Positions 11,003 to 23,180 of a DNA stretch of 64,000 bases are shown piece by piece. Under the pieces are notes generated by a model. That model had not been told where the DNA came from. It saw only the letters and a list, made by a program, of their open reading frames with translations, and made no database searches. Position 1 is the first letter of the stretch, and each line of letters starts with the position of its first letter. A program made the position numbers and the translations under genes. The DNA is from Hesseltinella vesiculosa (Eukaryota > Mucoromycota > Mucoromycetes > Mucorales > Cunninghamellaceae). The DNA is taken from NCBI GenBank assembly GCA_002104935.1, contig MCGT01000003.1, positions 1,054,001 through 1,118,000 on the forward strand, given 5' to 3'.

Positions 11003-14000
11003 ATGTCTGTCGCACCAGCAACCGATGACTACCTCGTGGACCGAGATCCATTGTATCATGCATTGACCATGGACACCAAAGACCGCCGACCTCCTTTTCC
11101 TCTACAACCCCACCACCATCAAAAGCCTGCACCGGATCTCTCGTCTCTTCACACCGTGCCCCGCCCTGCGTCCTGGGAAACAACGCTGGATCGATGCATC
11201 AAGAGTATTGTCTCAATCAAAGCCACTCGAGTCCGCCCACTAGATACTGAAATCCCAGGCGTATTCTCGGCCACCGGCTTTGTCGTCGATGCCAAACGAG
11301 GCCTGATCCTGTCCAACCGGCACGTGGTCTCCGTCGCTCCAATCGTCGCCCAGGCCGTCCTCTGTAATTACGAAGAAATTGACCTGCAGCCCATCTACCG
11401 TGACCCCATCCATGACTTTGGCTTTCTCAAGTTTGACCCGGCCCACATCCGCTTTTTGGATTTGCCGGCCATCCATCTCGACCCTCAAGGTGCACGTGTC
11501 GGCCAAGAAATCCGGGTCGTAGGGTAAAAAAAAAAAAAAAAAAAAGGCAATGACAGTGGTGGTGCTGATCTCGCTTTCTTGGTCTTCTAGAAACGATGCA
11601 GGCGAGAAACTCAGCATTTTATCCGGCACACTTGCTCGTCTGGATCGACAGGCACCTGAATATGGCACGGGCGAATACAATGACTTCAACACATTTTACT
11701 ACCAAGCCGCCTCGGGCACCAGTGCTGGCTCCAGCGGAAGCCCTGTGTTGGATGTCCATGGCCACGCCATTGCCTTGAATGCTGGCGGGGCCACCCGCTC
11801 TGCCTCCAGCTACTATTTGCCATTGCACCGAGTCCAGCGTGCTCTGGAATGCCTCCAACAGCAACTGCCCATTCAGCGTGGCACCCTGCAAATGGAAATG
11901 GTCTATCGGTCCTACAATGAATTGCATCAGCTGGGCCTGGCTCCCTATATCGAACAACGACTGCGCTCACTCGCTTCCTCCACCGCCAATACTGCGGCTG
12001 ACGGGCTCTTGGTCGTCAAATCACTGCTACCCGACGGGCCTGCCGCTGACTGCTGTGAACCTGGCGATATCTTGTTGACCGGAAACGGCCGCATCCTTGC
12101 CTCGTTTATCGACTTTGAAGACTTGCTGGATCGCCACGTCGGCGAATCGGTTACCTTTGTATTTTCCCGAGCCGGGAAACTAGTAGAATGCAACATGGTC
12201 GTGCAAGACATGCATCAGCTCGTCCCCCATCGGTTTGTCGAGTTCGGTGGCGGCACAGTCCACGACCTGTCCTACCAAATGGCACACTCGTACGGCCTGT
12301 CGCTACGCAATCCCGGTGTCTATGTGGCTGCTGCCGGATATATCTTGGCCACTGCCTATTGTCTGCGCCGCTCAGTTGTGCTTGCCATCAACCACCAACC
12401 CATCCATGATCTCGATGATATGCTCCGAATCCTCCAAGCCATCCCCCATGGCGCCCGTGTCCCCATCCGCTACTACTCCTTGTCAAGACCCAAAAAGGAA
12501 AAGGTCATGCTCTTGCACGTCGACCGACGATGGCATTCTTTTTGGCTGGTCAACCGCAATGGTAAACAAGGAGACAGATGACAAGAGAAGTACTCATCTT
12601 TCATTTTGATGGCTAGATACAAATGGATTGTGGGATTACCAATCGTTGACCCCACTGCCAATCACCGACGCCGTTCCAAACAAAGTGATCGAGTTACCGA
12701 CCAGTACGCACGACCCTTCAGATACAACCAAAGCCATACAGCACCTCACCCACAGCCTTGTCTCGATCGATTGCTACCTTCCTTATGTCATCGATGGCCT
12801 TCAATCCTCGCACACTTTTGGCGCCGGCCTGGTTGTATCCTTGGACCCTCCTTTGATCCTTTGTGACCGTGATTCAATCCAAGTGGCAATTTGTGATATC
12901 TCCGTCACTTTCCGCAATGCCATCACCGTGTCTGCCCAGGTCTTGTTCTTACATCCATTCTACAACTACGCTATCCTATCCTTTGACCTGGCAACGCTCA
13001 CCACTGCTGGCTACCACCCTCATGTGGCTACCTTTAGCACCAAAGAGCTGCACCGCAATGATCCTGTCCATTATATTGGTCTAGGAGGTAAAAAAAAAAA
13101 AAACAAAAAAAAAAAAAAGCTAAACTCTTCCTCCTGTTCACCAACAATCCTAGGCGATTCGGTCCCGGTGGTCAAAAAATCATACATTGCAGCACGTCGA
13201 CGTATCCGCAGCAAGGAATGCAAGGTGCCAAGGTATCGAGCAGTGAACTGCGAAGTGCTGAAAGCTGGCGGCGAATCTTTGAATGGGCAGGGTGGCGTGC
13301 TGGCAGACGACGACGGCCAAGTCCAGGCGTTCTGGATGAATTTCTCCATCGAAGACGACAACGAAGAACAACGCGCCATCATGGGCGGCCTTCCCACTAG
13401 TCTCTGGCTGGACATGGTGAATGTGCTCCGCCAAGGCTCCTCGCCAGTCATCTATGGCCTCGAAGCTGAATGCTGGTCCATGCAGCTTGCCCATGCCCGA
13501 CTCCTTCAGCTGCCTGACCACTGGATTCATCAATTTTCTGAACTTCCTTCGCCCCACGTCCACTATGTCCTAGGCTTCACCAACCCCTCCAGCCCGTGTG
13601 CCAGCGTGCTGCAAGTTGGTGATCTCCTCTTGCAAATCAATGGTCAGCTTATCACCTCTGTCAACGATTTCCAAAAAGTGGACCAGCAGGCCAACACCAA
13701 CATGGTAGGCATGGAGAGCTCCAGCAAAGGATGTGCATTGCTGACTTCCTCTCCTCTCTCTCCCTTGCTGTAGACGGTGTTCCGTGACGGCCAGGAATTG
13801 CAATTGCAGGTCCCTCTGACAAAGTTTGATGGCCAGGAAACAACGCGCATCATTGGCTGGCAGGGCATGTATATCCAAGAAGCTTACCAAGCAGCCAAGG
13901 AGCAGATGCGCGAGCATATACCCCTCGGTGTCTACCTATCGTGCTGCCTGTTTGGCTCGCCAGCCCAGGTTGCCATCCAAGCGGGGGTGTGGATCACTGA

Positions 14001-14361
14001 AATCGACCAGAAACCTGTCCCGACCCTGGATGCCTTCCTCGACGTGGTGACCCGCCTCACCAATGACATACAGTCCCCCACCGCCAGCACAAATGACGCT
14101 TTGGCAGCTTTGTCACTTGATGTACCCAAAAAGATGGGAAATGCGAGCTGGCTGCTCTCCCAGCCATCTGCTACTGTATCCAACAGCCACGGCCCGACGG
14201 ATCAGCAACAGAAAACACATGTGCGTATTAAATACGTCACCCTCAATAATGTCACCCATGTTACCATGCTTCGCCTCGACCTGCACTATTGGCCCACCTG
14301 GCAAGTCGTCAAAGATGCTTCGCACTCGCTTGGCTGGATGCTGACTTCGTATCCCAATTAG
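11003..14361 (+). CDS. NMA111: Nuclear HtrA-like serine protease Nma111
   Basis: Five exons, 11003-11523, 11591-12561, 12617-13087, 13154-13704 and 13774-14361, total 3102 nt, 1033 residues, the usual size of this family. The first protease module has a complete triad: His107 in ILSNRHVV, Asp138 in PIHDFGFLKFD, and the nucleophile Ser near 222 in GTSAGSSGSPV. PDZ-like segments follow (DGPAADCCEPGDILLTGNGR; ASVLQVGDLLLQINGQLI). The second half repeats the protease-plus-PDZ plan, but its pseudo-active site reads NGQGGVLADDDG and lacks the Ser, as known for Nma111. In yeast this protease is nuclear and pro-apoptotic and also affects lipid homeostasis. Intron 1 opens with about 20 A residues directly after the GT donor. 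Confidence 0.95.
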
Positions 14362-15061
14362 AGCCACCCCCCTTTTTTTCTTCTTAATTTAATCAACGGA
14401 TGGCGATCGAATAAACGATCGTAACCCTCCTGACATCGTTTGCTTATCTCTCGCGTAAACGCGGTGAAAATTCGTGGGCATGAATGGCAAACATGGCAAT
14501 CGATCTTTTTGTCTTTCAAATTTATCTCATGTTCGTATTGAATGTTGAAATGATGGGATGACTCATACAGTCAAATATTACCCAGTATTTCCTCCTTTTG
14601 AACACAAAGATGTGGGATCAATTGTCTAAACGAAGACGCTTGACAGCTGGTCATTTTGACTGGCAGATTGGAGGCGTCAATAGGTCATTGTGTACATATT
14701 GGCTGGATTACCTCCACCAAACGACTTGATATTTCTCAACTTGAATGCCTCTTATCCATTTCTGCATTCATACCAAATTTCAGATCGGTCCACTTTTATA
14801 CTGCATAAAAAGGTGGGTGGATGGGCAAGAATGGTAGTAAAGAGTACATAGATCTCCTAGACAACAAGATGGCAGGCAAATCGAGAGAAAATCCAGCAAG
14901 ATCATGCAGACGAAGCAAGAAAAGTCACTGGAAATAAATAAACTCATTTCATTGGCTCGTCACGTTCTCTCTTGTTTTCCTTTTCAGAAGCAGGAGCAAA
15001 ATCAATTTTTTTTCTTCTTTTCTTCCCCTCGCACCTTTTTTTTTCAGTAGTATTTATTAGC
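14362..15061. other. Intergenic, no gene recognised
   Basis: About 700 nt between NMA111 and the nucleoporin gene, on balanced A/T-rich sequence. A small palindrome around GATCGAATAAACGATC lies just after the NMA111 stop and could belong to its 3' end. Nothing else is supported. Confidence 0.4.
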
Positions 15062-16645
15062 ATGTTTGGCCAACCAGCAGCCACTGGGGGATTCGGCCAT
15101 CAAAGAACAAGCACGTCATTGTTTACACCGGCATCCACCGCTCCGTCGACTGCCAATCCTTCATTCAGCTTGTCGTCGACCGCTACGAATCCTATTAATC
15201 CTGGCTCAACCGCCACAAACACATTATCCACCTTTGGCACTGGTCTAACAACAAGTGCGCCATCGCTTGGTGCAGCCCCTGCTCCTAGCACCTTCGGCTC
15301 ATCCTTGTCCACTCCTGCTGCCACACCCTTTGGATCCGCTCCCAAACCTGCTCTCGGCTTGGCTTTAAACACAACTGCTAATACTCAATCCACTCTGGGA
15401 TTCTCTTTGAACAAACCTGCCCAACCTGCTACAGGCTCCCTGTTTGGCACCGCCGGCACCTCCTCATTTAATCCTGTCACCCAAGCTCAACAACAACAAC
15501 AACCTCAAAAGCTGCTCAGTCTCGATCATGCCTTTCCTGATACCAACATTCCATTTTACAGCTTCTCCATGGACAAAAGCACACGTATCGCCGTGCCTCC
15601 TCAACTTCGTCGTTCTGGGAAGCCCAATTCTTATGGCTCTTCCTCATCTCTGTCTGAATCGATGCGATTTGACGACAAGCGCACAGCCCTGCCAAGCTTC
15701 TTTGATGGTAGCTATTCCAAAGTAAACTCCAGCAAAACAGGTGTAAACAACCCGCTGATTTTTTTTTCTCCTCTCCACCCAGACCAACGATTCCACCTCT
15801 TCTGGGAAAAAACGTTCCTTGGAAACGGAAAACACGTAAGCCAAAATGAAGAAAGGTTGACGTAATAGCCCACTCTCTTTTTATTTGTTGAAAATGTAGG
15901 CGCAACGTGGTTAGACGCTCGGACTCGGCTCCTTCCGCCTCATGCTCAAGAGGGATATTTGCCGACATGGACATGACAAAGAATGAAGGATTCGATCTAT
16001 CTGGGCGAACGGACACGACTGATGGTCCTCCCATCAAATCCATGTGGGATGTAGGCTTCAATCCAAAAGGCAATCTCCTATCAAGTATGGCCCTCTTTTT
16101 ATGTTTATGTTGTAACTCATCGTTTATTTCCTTTCTACCAGAGCAAAGCGTCGACTCAAAATCAGATGGTCAAGACAAAAAGTAACGAAGGCCATACAAA
16201 ACTAAAACGGAGAAGCTCATTTTTTTTTCTCTTCAGCGCGAACCTTGCGATCAAAGGCGGTACGTCCAGCACAGTCAAAATTTTTGGCTATTCTGCAAAC
16301 ACAGCCGACTTGGTGTATGAGCTCTTTGCTAAATGTGGGAGCGTTGTCAGCCAATCCCCTTCCTCCGAAGGTAACTGGATGACCATTGAATATGCCACGC
16401 AAGACGCAGTGCAACGCGCCCTGGACTACAATGGCAAAATTCTCGAGAACAACCAGATGATCGGCGTCATTCCCTCGATATCACCCACCACCGACAATCA
16501 AACTCGTACCACACCAACACGCATTTTACTCACAGAGTCCAATCAATTGTACCAACGCGACGATGCTTCCAAGGATGGCTCCATTTCCAAGGCATCAGAA
16601 GGGACGGTCGTAGCGAAGATCAAGAGCGCCATCTTTGGCTGGTAG
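15062..16645 (+). CDS. NUP53: Nucleoporin Nup53/Nup59/Nup35 (MPPN domain)
   Basis: Five exons, 15062-15742, 15783-15835, 15900-16084, 16142-16181 and 16237-16645, sum to 1368 nt, 455 residues. The N-terminal half is Ser/Thr/Ala/Gly-rich with FG-type repeats (MFGQPA, STFGSS, SLFGTAG). A central block (RRSDSAPSA, PPIKSMWDVGFNPKG) precedes the Nup35 RRM-like fold: SSTVKIFGYSANTADLVYEL, then NWMTIEYATQDAVQRALDYN and GKILENNQMIGVIP. The protein ends VVAKIKSAIFGW, the amphipathic C-terminal helix with a terminal aromatic that inserts into the nuclear membrane in this family. It is an inner-ring pore component binding Nup170/Nic96 partners. Exon 4 is only 40 nt, so joins were checked by frame. Vertebrates call it NUP35; yeast has two paralogues. 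Confidence 0.88.
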
Positions 16646-17249
16646 ACGTTTGTTTCATTTATCTTTATACTTTTTTTACCCTCAACCCCCCCCCCCTCCT
16701 CCCTGCAACCCCATTTAGCCTTTTCATCCTCTTCTATCTTTACCTCACTTCACTCTCAATAAAACAGCAACAACATCCCAATTTTGAAAAGATATTTATC
16801 TTCAGGAGATTAGGATTCTACACTGCTTGGCGTGCGTTCCATTGCTCAGTGCAGCTTCCCAAGATCACGCTCACAGTATCCCGCCTCCACACGTGAGATT
16901 CTTGAGAGAAAGTAAAAGGCTCAGTGGCTCTGTCGCCATAGATGAGCACCATCAACCTGGAGAATTTACATACCCTGCTGAGTGCCTCAGTCTCTTTTAC
17001 CAATTCCTGTTTCCTCCATGCTTAAGCAGCCATTCTCCACGTTTGTGGACTGTTTGAAACGGCTTTCATTTCAATGTCAGACGCTCCAATGCTTTGAGCT
17101 GCGCTTGTGATTTTTTTTTTAAAGTTGGAGGGCATGCACATGAGCAGTACAGAGGTTAGCTGAAGAGGACTGTTTTTAGGAGAGAGAGAAAGTGATAACG
17201 TTTAGGCATAATTTATTCTGTTTTGAAAAACGTATGCTCTCTTTGACAG

Positions 17250-17714
17250 TCAACCTCTACGACCAGCTCGATGCTGTCTTCTGATTTTTTCGAGGTTCGA
17301 TGGCGCACTCACGCGACGATGTCTTCTGGTATTTTCGAGGTTCGATGGCAGACTCACGCGATATCTCGATTCATTACCACAAACATTATCAAGATCGCAT
17401 ACTATGGCGATCTTACCAATCTGTTGACCTCCTTCAATGAAATGACTGCCTGTGTATGCTGTCAGCAAAGCATGGAAACCAGATGATGCTATATCGGCTT
17501 GCTCTGCGGCAGTTATAAGGGTTGATGTCTTTTGCTTTGTTGCCCAATATGTTTCGACTCTTGTGTCTGCAGACACCTTCTTTATCTTGTCGGAAAGGCT
17601 TCTGAACCGAACGATCATACGGTTTTTCTTGTGGTCCACTTTAGCGGTGAATATTATTTGTATCAGCTCTTGATCAACGTCTTTAAATTGCCAAGTCTTT
17701 TGAAGTTTGCACAT
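17250..17714 (-). CDS. Unidentified 154-residue protein
   Basis: Continuous frame with an ATG start and no internal splice signal needed. Composition is mixed and globular in the first 110 residues (KVDHKKNRMIVRFRSLSDKI; ASSGFHALLTAYTGSHFIEG; KIAIVCDLDNV), then a basic tail made of two copies of a 15-residue unit (RVSLPSNLENTRRHR and RVSAPSNLEKIRRQH) encoded by a 45-bp tandem duplication at about 17273-17362. I recognise no family. It lies in the repeat-rich zone, so it may be part of a decayed transposon rather than a host gene. Confidence 0.3.
   Translation of the reverse strand: MCKLQKTWQFKDVDQELIQIIFTAKVDHKKNRMIVRFRSLSDKIKKVSADTRVETYWATKQKTSTLITAAEQADIASSGFHALLTAYTGSHFIEGGQQIGKIAIVCDLDNVCGNESRYRVSLPSNLENTRRHRRVSAPSNLEKIRRQHRAGRRG
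17273..17362. repeat. 45-bp direct duplication
   Basis: Two adjacent copies of a 45-bp unit sharing TTTTCGAGGTTCGATGGC and ACTCACGCGA. They encode the basic repeated tail of the minus-strand open frame and keep its frame. Confidence 0.75.
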
Positions 17715-18169
17715 TCTTTCCTACTGAAAATCAATAGAAAAAGGAAAAGAGAGGCAGCTTTTCTCTTTTTACTCTTTTACTTCTTTTTCGAAAACGAAAA
17801 TCGCAGCATGACAGCCGCTTGTCATTGTCCTACAGTGAGAGGAGAGCTGTAGGGCTGGGTGCCCGACTATTGGCCAGGTGAGTGGCTGCTAAGCCCAAAT
17901 TGAGCTCATCAACAAAAATTGGGACCCCAGCCGATATTGCAACACCTTTTGGCCACGGTGTCTCGCAAAAGAGGACGCGATGATTCCTTGAGTACATGGC
18001 GCAATCCCAAATACCAACACCGGTTATTTCAGCTAGGCATTTACTCGTTATGGTACCCACCAGCGGAAATAGTCACGTCGCAGTGCTGGGTGCATCCGGG
18101 TGCCTGAAAACTGGAACGTCCCCGTGCTCCACGATTTTAGTGACTCGGAGACTATGATGTCACACGGGT

Positions 18170-18171
<2 letters not shown>

Positions 18172-18212
<41 letters not shown>
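18172..18212. repeat. 41-nt T homopolymer
   Basis: An uninterrupted run of 41 T residues, the longest homopolymer seen in the window. It could be slippage, or the poly-A end of a retrotransposed RNA inserted on the minus strand; no target duplication is evident, so I do not choose. Confidence 0.8.
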
Positions 18213-18213
<1 letters not shown>

Positions 18214-18989
18214 ATCAGCCTGTATATAAAGACGTTTGAAATGAGGCTCTCACTTACGATTCTTCATTTTTGGGACGGTCAGGAAATTTAAATACCGCAT
18301 CAATGCGTAGTGTTTCATAGTGGCGCTTCGAAGCAACAGGGAAGACCGATGCAGGGACGCAGAAATGGAAGCGAAGCAGCAGCGGCATGCTCACCGTCTT
18401 TTATGTTTTATTTTTGCACCAACATTTCCCGAGACATTGTGGCTCCTTCCTTATTTTTATACCCAGAGAGTTTAAAAAAGTCGTTGCATAAACAAGGTAC
18501 ATCGTCTTCATGATGTCTACAAACTTGCCATGTTCTTTACTTGACTGCTTCGGCTTTTTTGATTTTTTCATGCTTTTTTGTCTCGTCACAAAGAGTAGCT
18601 CTGATTGGTTGAAAACAAGTATAAAGTTGGACTGGGATTGTTTTTTTCCTTTTTTTTCTCTCTTTTTCTTCAGAGGCAGGTGCAACCGTAGTAGCTCGAA
18701 TGTATCGCAATGCTTTTGTCAGTTAAGATGTTTGCCATACGAAGGTTTAGCGAAGAAAACGGAGCATTGAGGGAGCAGCGCTGTATGTCGATCTTGGCTC
18801 GTACACAGGAAAGTCCCTGGGCGGGTTTAAGCTCTTTAGTTGGCGAGCCATACCCTTCGCCGCATGATTATGCCGTGTTTGTGTCCCTGACTGTCTGGAT
18901 CTCCGTACAGACTGCTTTCTCAGCCTCGACCTAATCTAACTGACCCCCATTACAAAGTACAAATGAAAAAGACTACCTTTCAATCTCTT

Positions 18990-19240
18990 AAAAGAGATGC
19001 TTTCTAAAGAGATGTTTAAGCGATCCTTTCTAAAGTTATGTTTACTGATCCTTCAAGGAGATGAGATGTTAAAAAGTTCCTCTCTAAAGAGATGCATTAA
19101 AGTTCCTCTCTAAAGAGATGCATTAAAGATCCTCTCTAAAGAGATGCATTAAAGATCCTCTCTAAAGAGATGTTTAAAAGTGATGCTCAACATCTAAGAA
19201 TTGTTTGAAAGAGTTGATCAATATCTAAAGAGATGTCAAG
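18990..19240. repeat. Tandem array of a 26-bp unit
   Basis: Core copies between about 19078 and 19175 repeat TCTCTAAAGAGATGCATTAA followed by AGTTCC or AGATCC, with period 26. More diverged copies extend to both sides (CTTTCTAAAGAGATGTTTAA, ATCTAAAGAGATGTCAAG). The inner CTCTAAAGAG is close to a self-complementary motif. No gene overlaps. Confidence 0.8.
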
Positions 19241-19735
19241 CAATAAACCCGTTCGATTTAAAAAAGAGATGAAAAAGCATCGCTCAGTTGTTGAAGTGCT
19301 TTTCGCACAAGAAGCATAACCATGAAGCAAGGATGATGCAAGGGACAAGTGCTCAAAGCCGAGGCCGCTTGCAAGTATGTAATAGAATAAAATGCAGTCA
19401 ATCATATGTTGCTGATGACTTGCTCTCAATGATCTTTTGAGTGCCAAACTTTCAAAACGGGTTGGGTATCTTTTTTCCTGGGGCCCAGCTTAGAGCCAAC
19501 TGCTTTTGTAAAATGGTGCACCACTTTGGTTGCAAGAAAGCCAGTGAAATTGGCAACTGAGGTTAGCATCAAGCTGGACAGTCATGAGTACAACTGATCC
19601 CTAGCGAAACGCACAAGACAAACTGTGCTGCACTTCAGAACGATAGTCGTATGAGCATGATCTGATATGTTTGGTGATATGTTTGGCATCAATCTATTTT
19701 TTTTTTTTACCTTCTCTTTTTCGATTTATTCGACG

Positions 19736-19808
19736 TGGGTGTGCCAAAACAAGATTGACCAAAAACTGGCTGGCCAACATTTACCAGTCGTTCTGGTTTT
19801 TTCAGCAC
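19736..19808 (-). repeat. Dispersed short repeat, copy 1
   Basis: The reverse complement reads GCTGAAAAAACCAG...GGTAAATGTTGGCCAGCCAG...TTTTGGCACACC. This matches the head-to-tail order of the other copies but is the most diverged. Confidence 0.5.
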
Positions 19809-20684
19809 CACCGTCATTCATGCATTTGCGCACCCGTACACAGTTCCACAGCGATCGAAGCACTCAAAAGTGCTGTGAAGTGTGCTTTTTTTTTTTCAAA
19901 TGAAAGTTTTTTTTTAGAGGACTATTAGCTTTTTTTCGCGTCTTTCTCTTGTCATTTTTCTGTAACAACCACCGTAAATTTACTGCTTTTTGTCTTGCCT
20001 TTCAACGATCAACGACTGCCACAAGAAGGAGCATTACACATGGACATATAGGTATGAAAAGCACGACGAGTACCAGCAGCAGCCGTGTGGGATCGGGTAG
20101 ATCACTGCCAAATGGGGAGAAATTGTGAGTAGTTACAGACAATAAATTTTTACAGAAATGCACGGCTTGGTATTTAAAGGAACGTCTTATATGTATGTGC
20201 AGTGCCCTCACACATGACATGCAGTATGAACCGTGGTAAAAGCAGATAGATCACTGTCAAGAGAGAGAGAGGGGGGGAGGGGGGGAAATGAACGAAAGAA
20301 AACGTGCGTTGAGCCATAGACTTTTCACTATCCAACACGAAATTTACTGTAGACATCACATAAGGCACTATACACATTGAGCGGATAGCTACAGAAGAGC
20401 ATGGTCAGCAGGAGAGAGACTTTAGTGGTCCTAGCTTGATCGATGCCAATAAGGTGCAGAAAAATTTAGTCTTTTTTATTATTTTTTAACCATTCATGCG
20501 ACTAGGATAGTAAGGTTTAACAATTAGTTCTAGTACACAAAGAGCTGGAAGAGAGCTGAAAGCAGCATCGAGAAAGGGGTAACGGGGTCAGATGGGGTAA
20601 ATTTGTTTAAACCAGTTTTGCACTGTGATTTGTGTCAGATTACCTGGGGGTCCCCTGGCATCGAAAATGGCTGGTTATTCTTGA

Positions 20685-20768
20685 TTTTTAGCTGGGGAGT
20701 CGGAGATGTCAAAGCGAAGCTTCTGGCAAGTTGGATGGACGACCTTCACCCATCGGCTTGGTTATTCC
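20685..20768 (-). repeat. Dispersed short repeat, copy 2
   Basis: The reverse complement reads GCCGATGGGTGAAGG...CCATCCAACTT...TTTGACATCTCCGACTCCCC then AGCTAAAAA. It is one of the best preserved copies and lies about 210 nt upstream of the F-box/WD40 start codon. Confidence 0.7.
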
Positions 20769-20979
20769 AGCGCAATCATTCATGCATTTGATACATGCAA
20801 TCACTCAAAAGTGCTGTGCCGTGTTTTTTTTTTTCGAATGAAGCAAGTAGAAAATGCCGCTTTTGGTCAATTCAAAATGGAAAATGATCCATTTCGAAAG
20901 TGTGGCATTTTTTTTTTCGAAGGGTATTCCTCACCACCTTTTTTTTTTTTTTTTTTTGCTTTTTCTTTGTCTTTCCTGC

Positions 20980-23180
20980 ATGACTTCATCAAATGATACC
21001 ATCTCTATAAAAAGTGAACGTAAGTACACTATGATTATGAATGAACCCTATACATGCCTTTCTCACCGTTGTCATTCAACTTCAGCCAGACCCCAGTCAA
21101 GTGGCTCAGTGACAGATGAAGGTTACATTGAGCAACGGCTGGAACTCCCAGACGCCATGAAGGATTGGACTGATGATGAAAAGGCTGGTAAGCATTCGCA
21201 AGAAAAGCAAATCATAGCAAGCTCATTTATTTCCTCAAAAGAATTTACCTACCAGCTTTTGCTGTCGATACCCGCCAACAAGGCCCGCCATGTCCTTGCT
21301 CGCATCGGCCCTCTTTTGCATCATGACTATCTTTCTGTAAGTTTGACAAAAGGTGTGGGCGGATCCCTTTTTTGTCAAAAAAAGCATTTTTATTTATTCT
21401 ATTATTATTTTTCAGCCTCTGCCCAGGGAATTGGCAATGACGGTGATGGAGTATCTCGATATCAAGACGATTCTTCAGCTGGAAAGAGTGTCCAGGTATT
21501 GGCGAGACATGGCTCAAGATCAAGCCCTCTGGCGCCAATACTTCCTCCAGCGAGGTTGGCGGTACAACATCGACGCAGTGCATGCTTATTTGGAAAACAA
21601 GCTGTTGTCGCAGCAACGACACCGCCTGGCCACCATCCCGATTGCTCGTACAACCGCGGCAAAGTACGATCCAAAACAGCTTCCCACCATGCCCGGAGCG
21701 CCAATGCACCGCCGACGCCGACCTCGCTTTCTACCCTTTCGAGAACTCGCAGCCTCAGCCTCTACCTCCACCTCCAGACGCCCACTCCCTCTCCATCTCA
21801 GCAGTAGCAACAGTAGCAGCAGCCGAAATAGCAGCAGAAGTACCGATACCAGCCATAGTCAGCACGAATCTGATGATGCCGACACCGATGGCAGCACCTC
21901 CAGCAACGATGCTCACGGCGACGACCAAGATGACATCTATTCTCAGAGTACCATGGCGCAGCATGTAGTGGAACGAAGGCTAGGTGCCAACAAGAATCGG
22001 CCCATGGACAATGACGAAACGGCCAAATACCATTATATCGAGGACGATGATAAGCGCTTCATCAATTGGCGGCGGCTCTATCACAACCGATCGATCATTG
22101 AACGGCGCTGGCAGCAGGGTCAATACTGGCTGCGGTCCTTCCCAGCCTCCTACGGCCAAGGCGAATCGCAAGGTCATACCGATTGGATCTATTGTTTGCA
22201 GTTCGACACCACTACCCTGATCAGTGGCAGCCGCGACCGCACCATCAAGCTCTGGGACATGACCTCGGGCGAATGCGTCCGCACCCTGCTTGGTCATTCT
22301 GCCAGTGTCCTGTGCTTGCAATTCAACGACCAGTGGATCTTTAGCGGCAGCAGCGACAAAACCATCTTGGTGTGGGATCGGCACACCGGCAACATCCGCC
22401 AGCGCCTTCTTGGCCATACCGAGTCTGTCCTCAATCTGTGCATCAGCAAACATCGACTTGTTACAGCTTCCAAGGACCGCACCGTCCGGCTCTGGGAAGA
22501 CCTGCAGAAGGACGATGCTCCAATCACCCCGACCCTCGTGCTGCGCGGTCACAATGCTGCCATCAATGCGGTGAAATGCCAAGATGACATCATTGTGTCA
22601 GCTTCGGGCGATCGCACCATCCGCGTCTGGAATGCGGTAAGTCGTGAAAGAGGGTTCGAAAACGGCCGGCTCACCCATTCTCTCTCATTCCCCTTTGAAT
22701 AGGTGGACGGCCAATGCCTCCAGGTGCTGACAGGCCATTCCCGAGGCATTGCGTGTGTAGAATTGGTAGGAAATCGAATCGTCAGCGGCTCGGGTGACCA
22801 AGGCATTGTCATATGGGACGTAGAACAAGGCAAAGTCATCCATACTCTAGCTGGCCATTCCGACTTGGTGCGCACGCTGCAAATGGACGATCAACAAAAA
22901 TTCATTGTCAGTGGCGGTTACGACGGCACGCTGCGTGTCTGGAATGCAGAACAGGGCCATCAGCTGAAATGCATCCAACGAGGCATTGATGGAAGGTAGG
23001 TGACCTTTTCCAGCCCCTCGATGACCTGCTTTCTTACTTTTTTTTTTTTTTTTTCTCTTCTTATCAATTAGGATATTGAATTTGCAATTTGATTTTACAA
23101 AGATCGCTTGTGGAACGAACTTGTGCAAGATTTTTCTGGTTGATTTTGCTCATGGCGTGGACACTCGATTCCTGATATAA
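20980..23180 (+). CDS. F-box/WD40 protein, Cdc4/Met30-like SCF receptor
   Basis: Six exons, 20980-21019, 21086-21187, 21242-21336, 21416-22636, 22703-22995 and 23072-23180, sum to 1860 nt, 619 residues. A helical dimerisation-like segment (EFTYQLLLSIPANKARHVLA) precedes the F-box PLPRELAMTVMEYLDIKTIL...VSRYWRDMAQD. A basic, Ser-rich insert follows, then seven WD40 blades, for example GHTDWIYCLQFDTTTLISGS, DRTIKLWDMTSGECVRTLLG and SASGDRTIRVWNA. This is the layout of SCF ubiquitin-ligase substrate receptors, which bind Skp1 through the F-box and phosphodegrons through the propeller. The exact orthologue (Cdc4, Met30 or a lineage-specific relative) cannot be settled by eye. Dispersed repeat sequence lies in its upstream region. 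Confidence 0.88.

Larger units (their letters stand above)
16646..20979. other. Gene-poor, repeat-rich stretch
   Basis: More than 4 kb separating the nucleoporin gene and the F-box/WD40 gene. It includes a C run near 16690, an unidentified minus-strand open frame (17250-17714), a 41-nt T run, a 26-bp tandem array and two copies of the dispersed short repeat, all listed separately. A further minus-strand stretch at 16989-16818 (LMVLIYGDRATEPFTFSQES...VWRRDTVSVILGSCTEQWNA) looks coding but has no start or clear splice partner. Confidence 0.5.
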
